Shown: piece by piece, positions 36,485-48,191 of the stretch
Numbering within the stretch: the first letter of the stretch is position 1
How the letters are laid out: every line of letters begins with the position of its first letter
Made by a program: the position numbers and the translations under genes
The notes under the pieces: generated by a model
What the model was told of the DNA's origin: nothing
The model's input: only the letters and a program-made list of their open reading frames with translations
Database searches by the model: none
Origin: Argentina anserina
Lineage: Eukaryota; Streptophyta; Magnoliopsida; Rosales; Rosaceae
Assembly (NCBI RefSeq): GCF_933775445.1
Contig: NC_065872.1
Span: 8,990,001-9,054,000, forward strand
Direction: 5' to 3'
DNA length: 64,000 bases

Positions 36485-36760
36485 CACTACAAGAGAAATG
36501 GCATTTTGCAAGGAATTGTTGCCTTGTAAAAACACCAGAAATTCCTTGCATGAACACAAATACAAGGTTTTGTATATAAGCCCTTGCAAAGAGGCCCTGG
36601 CAAAAGAGCAAATGCAATGACTCAAAATATCCTTGCATTTGAGTGCCACAAATACAAGGAACTGTCATCTTGAATGCAAGGAATAAATAATATGAGATTA
36701 ACTATGGTTAACTTCTCCTTGCATATCATTCCTTGCATTTAGTACAAGCAATGTCATGTT
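36485..36760 (+). mobile_element. CACTA-like transposon end with subterminal repeats
   Basis: Starts CACTACAAGAGAAATGG, close to the terminal CACTACAAGAAAA of plant CACTA (En/Spm) elements. Within the next 250 bp the 7-mer CCTTGCA or its complement TGCAAGG occurs about seven times in both orientations, the layout expected for transposase binding sites next to a CACTA end. I did not find the matching opposite end, so the element is truncated or its far end has decayed. Confidence 0.55.
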
Positions 36761-38530
36761 AGCAATTATACATGATTTCTTGAAAATTATTTATATAAAT
36801 TTCTTATCCAAGAATAAAATCAATTTGAGGCTTTAAGGAAATGATTAAGGTTTCATTATAATTTAGAGTAACAGTTACATATGGAAAATTCCACAATGAG
36901 TCAATGACAAACAACAAGTTCACAGAAATCTAGCTCAAGAAATCTAATCTAAGTCATAGACTTGAAATACTGAAAAACATTCTTCAGAACTGTATAACAC
37001 TTCCATCTGGAGTAGCCTTATTCATAAGTACTTGCAAAGTATGAGAACTCTAATCAAACCAATATAAAATCTTATAGATCAAGAAAAATTAATCATATAT
37101 GATTCTCCAATAATGATAAAGTTTTATCTAGTCGTATATGTGAGATTATGTTGTTTTAGAATTAGAAGTCATTGACCCTTAATCAGTTTATAGTACATCT
37201 CAATCGCTATATATAAACTTATTCACATTTCAAGCACAATTTATAGAGATACTAAATAGGACATATAACACCCCCACCAACCCAACATGTAGCATCCGAA
37301 ATTGAACTATTGCAAGAAAGCCACAGTACTTTGGTATGCAACTTAGAAAACCAACACTCAGCCTACAAGTATATACCAAAACAAACTCAAATAATATGGT
37401 CATTCATGCCAGGAAGTTGCGGTCCAAGTTCAAACAAATTGCAAGTAAGCAATTAACTCACCAGATCCTCATAAGCTATGCTGCGAACCCAAAATCACCT
37501 ATGTACGCAAAAGTGACTCACTTGAGAGTAAAAGTTCTCCAGGGAAGGGAACTACATAAGAAATATATATAGAATAAGGTTAGCTTCCTAACACTCAAAT
37601 ATATATGTAAGTACTAAATATATTGACAAATGAACCTTATAGGAACTGACAGTGATCACAAATAGCAACTACTAGGATTATAAGCCGGTCAAGATTCTAT
37701 GAAATAGTACATTCCTCATAAAATAATAAAAAGTCAATAGAATCCAAATAGTACACAACAATTATATAGAATCATCTTGGAGAACTTATGCTCATTAGTT
37801 GAATATACTAGTATGTTACGTGACTCTGACATATTGAGCACGAGAAAGAATGAAAGCCACAGGCTGATGGAACATTTAAGTTCCATTGTTCAAATTTGAT
37901 CAGTTTTTCAAAAAGACCATGATTAGATACACGATAGGATAAGCCATGTTCCACTGTATAGAAGAAAACATTTTACTATTGATCACATTTGTCATTCACA
38001 CTTACAATGGTTGACTATGCAAGCTAGAATTTAAATCTAATTAAAGATTGCACTGCTAAACTCTAAAGAAGGTGAAGTGCTTCACTGTTTGTTAAAACTT
38101 CAGGCCACTTAATTCTACCTCCATAACCAACAACGATTCACATTCGTTGAGCTAGCTTATGGCTCCTGCTTGCTTTGTTACAAGTTCTGAAATCAAGCCA
38201 TTTCGCCCCCTCCACCTGCAATTATGCAGCTATAGTTATGTACATTGGTTTTGTGCTTGTTATATAGGTGTGCAAATATGCAATTACAATGAGCATAATC
38301 AAAAGGTTGAGTTCAAATGAGGCAATGGCAAACAAAACCTCACTTTTACATAGGAAACCAAACCAACTCTAAATTGGGTTCATTCAATTCCAGTAAAAGG
38401 CCAAGTCAAAAAATTACTCAACACCATATAATCCAGCTTAACAATTAGAATTTCAAATCAATTAAACTAATTAATGAAATCAAACATCTTTGTCTAATTC
38501 AAAAACCGTGAAGCTTGAAATTAAAGTCGA
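36761..38530. other. A+T-rich DNA, possibly interior of the CACTA-like element
   Basis: No coding region or terminal repeat recognised. A 78-codon frame at 37336-37572 has no known domain. Confidence 0.4.
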
Positions 38531-38536
38531 CTCTTT

Positions 38537-38675
38537 ATCAATATAAATAAAAATCGTCTTCATAATCGATTCAATCAAACAAATTGACGGTTGATCATGA
38601 GACTACTAACTTTCACCATAACCATTCATTTGTTTGATGCAATCGACTATGAAGACGATTTTTGTTTATGTTGAT
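38537..38675. repeat. Near-perfect 48-bp inverted repeat (long hairpin)
   Basis: The arms are 38537-38584 and 38628-38675, separated by a 43-base loop. They share AAAAATCGTCTTCATA and CATCAAACAAAT/AATCAAACAAAT, with about five mismatches in 48 positions. The stem could form from RNA of either strand. It may be a tiny MITE or a small-RNA precursor. Confidence 0.85.
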
Positions 38676-38855
38676 ATTTTACATAAATGATCTTTAGCAA
38701 TAAATTAAAATTTTGAACGGTTAAAATTATGTGTTTATATTCTCAAAATATATAAATAAACGAGAGTTTAAACGCACGCGTACGTACTAGTTTGTACGCA
38801 AGTTTTTTTTCTTTCTAAATAATAATAACCATTAAATATATTAAGGATCTGACGG

Positions 38856-39600
38856 TCATAAATATCCAAAAGACCCCAGTACACGGTACGCACCACTACT
38901 GTAGAATTTTCCTTCCCGAACCACCTGCTGAACCTTCTCCCCCCTCACGGTGACATCAGGTGACGTGGGATCCTGACTTCCAAAAGAAAACAAGTAGCGG
39001 TCATTGTAAAGCACCACGCCGGCAGAAAAAAGACCTGAGAGGTTGGGGTACTCAGTTTTGTCCCAGTTGGCTTTCTCCAATTCATAGGAAACCATAAGAT
39101 TGGAACAGTTCTCGCCCGCAGTGATATGAAAAGTTTTTTTCTTTGTAAGATCAAGAAGACGGGACCGGTACTAGCCTTGGCAGCCGATCATCGGAGGGGG
39201 AGTAGGCAACTTCTCGATCCCACCTTCAGGACACATGCGGTATTGGTGACATCCGACGGAGTATATAAAACCGTCGTCGCCAACCGCTGCTGCACCATAT
39301 TGTTCATATAACAATTTCCCACCACCAAGCAGCCATTCACCATTATTCCCTAGTTCGATGTGCCTATATCCAATATTTAACTCATCTTTATTCTTCCGTA
39401 CTGTATCGATATCTCCACCAATCAAGTATATGAGAGTTTAAGACGGCAATGGGGTTATAACGCACATCGGAATCGGGGTCTGATTGTATCAGATTGAGAT
39501 CTACATTCTACTACGCCGTAATTGCAGTCTTCCTCGTCATTGTCAGATGAGGACGAGGTCGTGGAAGAGGAGGAGGAGGAGGAGGAGGAGGAGGATGACG
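38856..39600 (-). pseudogene. Kelch-repeat protein pseudogene
   Basis: On the minus strand one frame reads YLIGGDIDTVRK, GNNGEWLLGGGKLLYEQYGA, AAVGDDGFIYSVGCHQYRM, then TAG near 39176, and continues without a frame change as RSRLLDLTKKKTFHITAGEN and LFSAGVVLYNDRYLFSFGSQ to a stop at 38856. These are kelch blades (GG doublets with spaced aromatic residues). Upstream a one-base shift separates SDVRYNPIAVLNSHI from YLIGG, and farther out is a Ser-rich run encoded by (TCC)n at 39560-39600. At least two lesions and no start codon make it a pseudogene. Confidence 0.68.
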
Positions 39601-40123
39601 ATTTGATCAATCACGCACCAGCAATTCGTATTATTTTCCCCGCAGCACGTTACTCTTACGTAGATCAGTCGGTCTCTGCAGCTTTCGTCTTCGATTGTCG
39701 TTGCCATCAAGAACTTAGCTCAGTTTTCGTTCTTTGATTTTTTTTCCGGTCTTGTTTGTTCTCCTTGTTGTCCAAAAATATTGCCTACCTATGACATCAC
39801 AACTAGAATTAACTCAACTAAGGCTATTGAGGCCTCAAATTTTTAAGCCCAACAATCATTTTTCTATTGATTATAAACAATTTTCGAACACAAAATTATG
39901 GAGGCGTGGGCGACGGTTGGCTTATTCCTTGGTGTCTACGGAATCAAACTGAGCAAATATTTTGGAAAACCTAGCTACTGGGTAGAAATCGTTAGGTCAT
40001 TTGGAATCCATAATCCTTGTCCTACTCGGTTTTGGTATGCCTTTAATATGTTGATTATAAATTCATAGACGCGCGTATCCTCCTTCATTCATCCACCTTA
40101 ATTACTATTGCTAAATCTCAGGC

Positions 40124-40822
40124 ATGTCGTCGAACTACTATCAATTCTTTGTGCGGCAGATTAGGAAACCCTTGATCAACAAAACTCAGTCCCAGCTTCC
40201 AGAGGACGCAGTTCTTCCTATCAGTTTCAAACGCTACAACTCATCACACACCATTTGGGCTTCGGAAGATGATGAAGAAATAGATATCTCACAACCACCA
40301 GTTCTAACAGCTAAAGAAACCATTACAAAGGTCCCTCGTGCAGAGCTATTGTCTGATAGGAGGGCGTCCACCGTGCTCATGTCTGAGGTTCTTTCCCGCA
40401 TGGACGTCCCGGAAAGGAAGCAAAAAGTCATCTTAAAAGATATATTTCAGGTGCTCGAATCCACCACCACCGAGCTGCCTATTCATGTGGGCATCAATCG
40501 TATAACTTTCCGACTTGGATATATTAGGGATCGATCCAATGAGATGATTCAGAGGGTGACAAATGAATCCATGGCTACGTACGAGGCCAGGCCTATTCCT
40601 GCATCTAAATCGTTCATCAAAGATTTGGAGAGAGTGAGTCTTGATGATTCTGATAATGTAAAAGAGTCGTGTGTTATTTGTATGGAGTGTTTTGAGGTTG
40701 GCGTTCAAGCGATTCGTTTGCCTTGTTCACACTTTTTCCATGAAGAGTGCAGTGTCCAGTGGCTCATGACCAGTCACTTGTGTCCTTTGTGCCGATACCC
40801 AATGCCTTGTGAAGAAGATTAA
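40124..40822 (+). CDS. Intronless RING-H2 finger protein, probable E3 ubiquitin ligase
   Basis: 232 residues from an ATG in good context. The C-terminal RING-H2 has the full ligand set: C183, C186, C201, H203, H206, C209, C220, C223 (CX2CX14CXHX2HX2CX10CX2C) with the Trp at VQWL that contacts E2 enzymes. It should therefore transfer ubiquitin to target proteins. The first 160 residues have no recognised domain and no membrane segment; they are shared with the broken copy at 26.95 kb, including MDVPE and ELPI. The gene lies among transposon remains, and single-exon RING genes of this sort often form young, fast-changing families. Its substrate is unknown. Confidence 0.82.
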   Translation: MSSNYYQFFVRQIRKPLINKTQSQLPEDAVLPISFKRYNSSHTIWASEDDEEIDISQPPVLTAKETITKVPRAELLSDRRASTVLMSEVLSRMDVPERKQKVILKDIFQVLESTTTELPIHVGINRITFRLGYIRDRSNEMIQRVTNESMATYEARPIPASKSFIKDLERVSLDDSDNVKESCVICMECFEVGVQAIRLPCSHFFHEECSVQWLMTSHLCPLCRYPMPCEED

Positions 40823-41390
40823 TTAGCTTGCTTATTGATTTCCATTTGTATATTAGGGTACGGTTATAAATCGTTACCATCTCTAGATCAAAATAGTACT
40901 GTAATGATGTAACTAAAAAAAAATGAGAGTCCTGTAATGAAAATCAATATCCTTAAATGCTGGTTTGCTCTCACTTGATTCCTTTCTTGTACACGGTATA
41001 TTTACTCTAGGGAATTCTACTGGAGAAATTACTTATTGATACTAACCACATTTGAATTAACTAAAAACTCAATTTTCATATTTCTTATACAAGTTAGGAC
41101 ATAAACCTAAACTCAAAAAATAAGTAAAACAAAACTAATTAATTAATTACTACAAAAATATCTAAAATACCTTTATTTTTTTTAAATTACCAAATGTCAC
41201 TCCTAAATCTAATAAATTGCTCTCTCCTTATTTTTTAGTTTTTTCCGGCAAATTTAAGTTTTCCAGCCAAATCACCGGCAATTTGGAGGTGCGCCAATAT
41301 ATAAAATTGTTCTTTATCTCATGGGCTTTCATTTAAGTATCATATTGCATATGTTTTGAGAAATTTTGAAATTTCAAATTTTACTCACAA
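40823..41390. other. 3' flank of the RING gene
   Basis: A+T-rich; no further gene seen. Confidence 0.45.
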
Positions 41391-41394
41391 AAAA

Positions 41395-41665
41395 CCACAG
41401 TAGCAGTTGGTTTCTCAGTCGACAGTAGCAGCTAGATTTATAGTTGACAGTAGCAGGTACCTTCGAAGTCGACAATAGCAGTTAGATTTATAGTTGACAG
41501 TAGCATGTACATTCCAATTCGACAGTAGCATGTGTCTTCCAAGTCGACAGTAGCAGTTAGTTTTTATAGTCGACAGTAGAAGTTAGATTTTATAATCGAC
41601 AGTTAAAGTTAATTTTTATAATCGACAGTAGCAGTTAGTTTTTATAATCGACAGTAGCAGATAAC
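41395..41665. repeat. Minisatellite with GTCGACAGTAGCAG core
   Basis: About ten units of ATAGTCGACAGTAGCAGTTAG type, period about 25-32 bp, with substitutions. Many units contain a GTCGAC palindrome. Confidence 0.88.
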
Positions 41666-42089
41666 CTCTTCATTAATGGTAGCAAACATTATGGGTCAAA
41701 GAGGGGTAAAAAATTAAAATATTTTATGACATATGGTAACTTGTCATCATTTGGTCCTTATTTGTAAATTGTAGTCCTTATTTGCTCTATCAGATTAAGT
41801 TGAGTTATTTGTAAACTAAATTTTTGTCGAGTACTTTTGAATAATTTGTTAAATTCTATTTGCACATCTGTAAATGGTTAAATGCACCTGCATCTTTTTT
41901 CTTTTCCTAATTGACTTTTCAACTCACATGTAAATACTAATAAGCATTGGATGTACACTCAGCCATTTTAGAAAGTATAAGCAATGGAGGTACACTTAAC
42001 CATTTTGGAGGTGTAAATAGAATCACCCATTTATTTTTCGATTCTGTTGTATATTCTGTTGTGATATACTTTAATTTTATTGTTTCGGA

Positions 42090-43194
42090 CAATGACGGAT
42101 CTAGAAAATTTTGTCAGCCAGGATAAGAATTATTTGTCACTTAAAAATGTAATTTAGTTCAATTTAAAAAATCTTTGTTGGGGTTTCATGTAATTTACTC
42201 ATGCAAATTGTTGCTTTAATAGTAATTTAGGTTTTCATGTAATACTATACACTTAAACTATAAAATTAAATTCAACATCTTCAATCAAATTTATCAAACT
42301 CATAAAGCATTCTTTTTTTTATCAAGTACAAGCCGCCTAACATCTTTTTTTTATTTAACAAAGGAGGGGCAAAAAAACCTGACCTCCTATGCCTGATAAA
42401 CTCAATAAAGAGGATAAACAAAAGCTCAATCCGGTATGCGTACACCCACACATGCAAAACCATAAATATAAAAACCCCTAGAAAATAACAAACCCTCAGC
42501 CAATAAACCTTTAATCAAAGGACGAGATGAAGCTGATAGCATTGTCAGACAGTTGTGAGATACCAAGAATAAAGCATTCAATGTGCGGCAAAAACTTTAC
42601 ATGATAATTAAACATTCAAATAACCCTTAAGTCATTGACCAACGAATGAATGAATTAGAGAAAAAGAAATGAAAACAAATGATTGATCGATTTGAATAAA
42701 GTGAATTAAATCAAATACTTATTTAAATGAAGTCAGAACTTAAATAGTGTTCTCTTGCATTTAGGGCTTTGGGGGGAAAGATCAGAGTTGAGAATGATGT
42801 GTTTGTCTTTTGGGAATTAAGGCCCGGAAAGATGGGGATTGTGCAAAATATGCAGAAAGTCAAAACTACACAAAAGGAGTCGAGTGATCTTCATTTTATT
42901 AACTTGCGTGTGCTTTTTTGTTTTGGGTTGTACATAAAGCGACGATGTCTTGGCACTGATATATATTAATGAGAAGCCCAAAACACTTTATTTTGGGCAG
43001 AAAGCAGAGAAAAAAAAAAGATATAAGACGCGGCACAGCGCAACGCAGCGCAGCGCAACGCTGTCATCTTCTACCTCTATCATTCGTCGAATTTTGCCAT
43101 TTTTATAGGCTTTTTCTCCAGGAAAACTTCTCACTCTACGCCCAACATTTGGAGCATTTTGAGCCTAGGCTTGCCACACGTGGATCCGCCCCTG
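42090..43194. mobile_element. hAT-like non-autonomous element, ~1.1 kb
   Basis: The left end CAATGACGGATCTAGAA and the right end (reverse complement CAGGGGCGGATCCACG) are imperfect inverted repeats of the CAGGGGCGGATCCA type used by plant hAT elements. Flanks GTTTCGGA (42082-42089) and ATTTCGGC (43195-43202) agree at six of eight bases, fitting an aged 8-bp target duplication. No transposase remains. It contains a SINE-like insertion and a GCGCAACGCAGC simple repeat near 43033-43060. Confidence 0.65.
42311..42514 (-). mobile_element. SINE-like retroposon, copy 2
   Basis: On the minus strand it matches copy 1 at 29352-29554 from TTTATTGGCTGAG through GGTTTTGCATGTGTGGGTG, TTGAGCTTTTGTTTATCC, CATAGGAGGTCA and CTCCTTTGTTAAATAAA to an A-rich tail. 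The tail here is longer: after AAAAAAAAGATGTT it has AGGCGGCTTGTACTTGAT and a final A run. The insertion sits inside the hAT-like element, so it is younger than that element. No clear target duplication. Confidence 0.8.
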
Positions 43195-43202
43195 ATTTCG
43201 GC

Positions 43203-44128
43203 CACAGTTACTTTTAGTCTAGTGGTATCACTTTTCTGTTTGGATCAAAAATATATTTCCTTCCTAGGATTTTCCCTAACTTTAACTCGAAGCTAATAGA
43301 TTCTAGTAAAATCCACTCGTACTTCAAATAAATACTGTATGTGCAATTAGGCAAGGTATGAAAAAAATTATTGAAAAAAGCTAGTACAACGTAGTGTTGA
43401 ATGATGATGTAGCTTGCAAAGTGCAATGTTACTTTATTGCGGGAGTTTCTATTCTTACTTAAAAAATTTGTAGTTAGACTTTCTTATTTATTAGACCTCT
43501 TATACACTTTCCCAATATATCCTCAAAACAATCTCCAGGAAAGCATCAAAGGGAAAACTCTGATAGAGTTTCAGTTATTAATTTAAAAAGTTGGATTGTA
43601 ATTACAGTAATTGCAGTTCACTAAACTAAAGCCTAGCTAGCTAGATATGGACAATCACTAAATTTGAAACAGGTTTTAGTTGAAGCCCGATGTCAATTTT
43701 TCTTGTTGTTGATAGATTGATATTTACGTCACTAGGGAAAAAAAGAAACCATGATCTTGATATACTGAATCTAAGAGAAACTATATAAGAAATATTGACA
43801 AATGTTGAAGCATTAAACGGTACAAAGATTCCAGAATGACGAATTGCTAAATTTTCATTTGTTTTGCTACGAATTTTGATATAAAATTTAGGGTTTAATG
43901 TTAGAGGGAATATCATCAGATTTGAGGCTTTGATTAAAAACAAAATTTTGAGCAAAGTGTTTCATAGAACAAATCAATTAAAAGACGTGAGTTTGAAGAT
44001 ACAGGGGAACTTCAGGTTTTTGGAATCATTAGGAAAATTTTCATTGTTATGTTTTCTCTGTCTTTTGTCCTTATTGATCATTTTAATAGTGTTGACAAAG
44101 TCAATTATCACAGAAAAAAATAAGGAAG
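43203..44128. other. A+T-rich intergenic DNA
   Basis: No gene recognised. It ends in a purine-rich run just before the LTR at 44129. Confidence 0.4.
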
Positions 44129-44326
44129 TGTTAGAAGGAAAAACACATTATGTACTTTCGTCAATATAACATATGAGATGTGATTAAATTATCAGTATTC
44201 AATAGTTAGTGTGTAATATTTAGTCATTTTTGTCATAATAATGTAGATATAATTACAATTATAATACTCTCCCTATATAAAGGGATTATGCAATAATATG
44301 AGTATGCCAATTCTATATTTCTTCCA
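44129..44326 (+). repeat. Left LTR of copia element 2
   Basis: 198 bp, TGTTAGAAGG ... TTCCA, aligning throughout with 53791-53988, including CTCCCTATATAAAGGGATTA, which holds its TATA box. Unexpectedly preceded by a purine run (AAAAAAATAAGGAAG). Confidence 0.88.
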
Positions 44327-46023
44327 ACACGTTATTAACACTTTTACTTTAAATCTGAGATTTTAGCAAAATGAAAAAAAAAACATAAAACCCTAGTTTC
44401 TGAAAAATCCTTTATGCCATGAAAAAAATCCAACAACATAAGACGAAAAATTTCTGCCAGAATGAAAAACAATTACAAAAATCATTTTTTTTCATTAGGC
44501 ACCCATAAAATCTCTTTGAGCACCTAGCCATCTTCTCTGATCTACATCAGCGTCGTTCTCCAGCCCAGGCGATGACCCAGTGCAGCCGACGCCTTGAAGC
44601 GACCGAACATCGTCGCAGCCTGTTCATAGAAGCCAACAACGCACGGATCTCCAAATCTGGGCCTCTTAGATCGATGCCGAGTACTTCTTGCCCAAAACTG
44701 ACGACGACGACCTGCGACTCGAAGCATCGATGCCATCCCTTACCAATGACATCTTGTGGTGCCACTGCTAGCACCCAGAACCAATCAGCCTCCAAGCACG
44801 ACGCTGCAGCCGAGGTGACAATAAAGCATCACAAATCAGCAACCCACTCCTCGTAGTATCGACGTCGCCACCACAGGTTTGAGCGCCGCTGAGGCTTTAA
44901 GCCATAGAAGAGAACCCAACAATTTGTGACGCCGACCTAGATGACAACGTCTCTCTTTTCCGGCCGACATGCGAACGACGCTGCGGTCTGGCACAAAAGC
45001 CAGCGAGCCCCGCACCTTCCTCCATGACAAAGTATTATTTGAATTGCCTCGGCCCGGATTGCGCGACCCAACTCACTGAAAAACAAAATTTACTTCTGGT
45101 AATTTCAGAATTTACATCTGTCAGTAAAAAGTCAAAGGTAATCGTTTCTTACTTTTACCGCTGAGCGAATCATATTTAATATCTATTGTTACTGATCTGT
45201 CATTTAAAAGTTACTGTGGAAATGGTAAATGTGAAATCTATTTTACTTTTTATATATTATGTACTACTTATACATTGTATAAGGTAAATTAAAATAAAAC
45301 ACAATTTTATGATTAAAGTGATTAATCATGTAAATATTGTTGTTTTTTTATGTGATTTTTTTAATAACCATGTGACGAGCAACATGGAATCGTGCTCAAG
45401 AATCGTTTAATATGTAATTTATTTGGCAAACTTACAATTAAGGTCTGAATTAGCCTTGCCGATTTATTAAATTTTATTCATATACATGAAATTACACATG
45501 TTACGTGAGCAAAGTAGTCTCTGAATAGTATGACATGTGATATGCTATGTCAATTTAATTTTTGGTCAGCATGTAATGCGATCATTTAGGTTTAAGCATT
45601 ATATCTATACATTCTTGAGCATGTTATATGAGTATGATTTTTGCCCCAAGTTTTGAAATCGCTTGACTATGTTGAATGCTATGTCTTATGAACATGCTAT
45701 TATACAATATTATTTTAAATAATTATTTTACTTAGCATGTTATATGAAATAAGCATAGCCATGATAATGATATCTCATGAGCATTATGAAATGGACAAAC
45801 CTTCAACCGTGATAAAGTATTTTCATGAAGCATCGAAAGATATGACAATTGCAATTCTTGGTCTTGCAATCCAATTTTATTTCTTAGAAACAATGAATTT
45901 GTATGTCTTTATTAGGATAATGCAACTTCATAAAGCTCCAAAGTGACCATAATGTATCTTGATATGTTTAATTTCCGTGTAAGTCTATTTAGAGTTTTAC
46001 ACTGCGAAACTAATAAGTCTTGT

Positions 46024-48186
46024 TGTAATACCCCGAATTTTCGGGTTTGAATTCGTATAATTCTGGTAAATTATTAAGCTTGGTAATTCGAGTAAAATCA
46101 CATTTTTATGTCTTGTCGTCGATGTCTTGCGAAATGAAATTGATTTCAGAAATTTAAGGTTGAAAAACGTTACGTTTTCAGTGACTCGAGAATCGACTTT
46201 TACTCCGTCGCTCATCTCTAAACATTTCATTCACGGAAGTTGTAGAGCTCGTCAATACGAGTTTATAGACATGCGACACAACTTAGTTGAATGTCGCATG
46301 TGAAAGTTTATTAACAACGGAAATTTAGTTTATGATTTTAGAAGGCTATAAAAAGGACATTTTTGGAAACAAAAATTAGAAAAAAAACCAAAAGAGGAAA
46401 CCAAGCCGGCCCGACCCCAACCCGATTCCTCCTTCAAGCCGTATCTTTCGCGTTGACGATCTCCCTCCTCATGCCGCTGTGCTCAACACCCGCCGATGTA
46501 GTTGGGACGGCACGTGGTGGCGATCGCCACATGTCCTCCTTTCTCCTCTTAGACACGAATTCACCAGCGGTGAACCTCGAATCGAGCCATTTCATCTCCG
46601 ATCTTTAACCATTGATCCGACATCTTGCGGTGGTGATTTCAGCGGTTTCCGACCGACTTGGAGCGAACTGAAGGTATGGTTACGATCTCCACCTTGTACT
46701 CTACAACTTTGATGTTGGAAGTTTTGTGAATTGATGAAGTTTGAGAGGAGGTGGTGGTGGTGCACGTGCCGCCGCCTATGGCGGCACGTGGGAGGAAGTG
46801 GGGGGCGAAGAGATGGCGTTAGACCGTAGGATGGAACAGGTGGAAAGAGGGGTGGAATTACTGGCCACAAGCAAGCTCACACGCGGTTGTTTGGGCGGCG
46901 CGTGAGCACCATGCGCTGCGGTTTGCGATGGCGCGTGAGCCCTATGCTCGGTCGTCAGCGGCGACGCGCGAACAGTGTCCCAAGGAATAGTGTTTTCGTG
47001 AATAATGTTTTTATTGTAATTAATAATCAGGTGTTTTTTTACGGGTCGTTTTCTAAGCACTTTCCCATGATATTAGGTGACCGACGAAACGAGTGAGAGA
47101 ATCACTCTCGGTATCGTAGAAATTACATGTAGGAAATAAGGTGAGTAAATCTCACTATGACAAATCTACCCTTGGTGGTGACTCATATTTATGATTTCTT
47201 AAAAAGAGTGAACTGTGACATCTATATAATATAGTGGGTTGTATATGTGTACGAAAATGGTAACTACGATACATATATATGAGTTTTTATATTATATAAT
47301 GATACGGTGTTTTTTTAAATTATGAGATTGTATTGTTTTCAATTAATTGTGGCAGATGGGACCAGAAGGGAGATAACGTACCTTCCGGTATAACATATTA
47401 TTGGGGTGACTATATATATTGTTGTGCAAAAGTCGCTTGGTTGTAGTACATAAACATGTGTGGTTTATTATATTGTATGTGGTTTTAACATCGAGTCTTG
47501 TTAAAATGTTTTCTGGTTTTCGGACGTTGTTGGCATTAAATCGGAACTAGGCTTTAGCCGGGTGTCGGATACGATCAGTTAGAGTTCTAATCTGTATGCC
47601 GGTGTACTGCATAAGGAGTAACAAATGGGTTGTTTGGGTCTCATGAGTACCTATGTTTTAAGATGATATTGGGTAACAGATAGGTTGCCTAGTGTCTCAT
47701 GAGTACACATACGTTTAATTAATATTGGGTAACCAGATGAGCTACCCAATGTCTCATGAGTTCACATGTCATAAAATGTTATTTGTTACATTTTCTTTTT
47801 ATGTGATGTATGTTATAATGTTTGTTTACTCATATGGGCTGACAAACTTACCGGGTTTGTGTTTACAATCCCGGTGTACCAAATCGATAGTGTAAGGGAT
47901 AGTTATGCAGGTGGAGATTAGCAGGCTCGGAGAGCTTACTTGAAGGAGTATTAAGTGTTTTCTTATTTGTTTGTGGTGAGGATTGAGTGAATATTACATT
48001 TCCAATTGTTTTAAATACTTGAGTGTATACACTGGTAATGTATTATTCAAGTCAACTGCGTCATACTGTGAACTCAGTTTTGATACACTGTTACTGTAAG
48101 ATAATTTCATTATATTTGAAATTTTTTTAGAGATACCATGGTTTCGAATTCGAACATTTATCATTCGAAATTTCGGGGTTGTGACA
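46024..48186 (+). mobile_element. Solo LTR of a Ty3/gypsy element (2.16 kb)
   Basis: Begins TGTAATACCCCGAATTTTCG and ends TTTCGGGGTTGTGACA, the ends typical of long gypsy LTRs. Flanked by CTTGT (46019-46023) and CTTAT (48187-48191), a 5-bp target duplication with one change. No internal genes and no second LTR, so it is what is left after recombination between two LTRs. It sits inside copia element 2 and is therefore younger. Confidence 0.8.
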
Positions 48187-48191
48187 CTTAT

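Noticed and set aside
39522..39737. Acidic 71-codon frame with Glu run
   Set aside because: It is the antisense of the Ser-rich TCC repeat at the start of the kelch pseudogene.
46363..47096. Several GC-rich frames
   Set aside because: They lie inside the gypsy solo LTR, which is noncoding.
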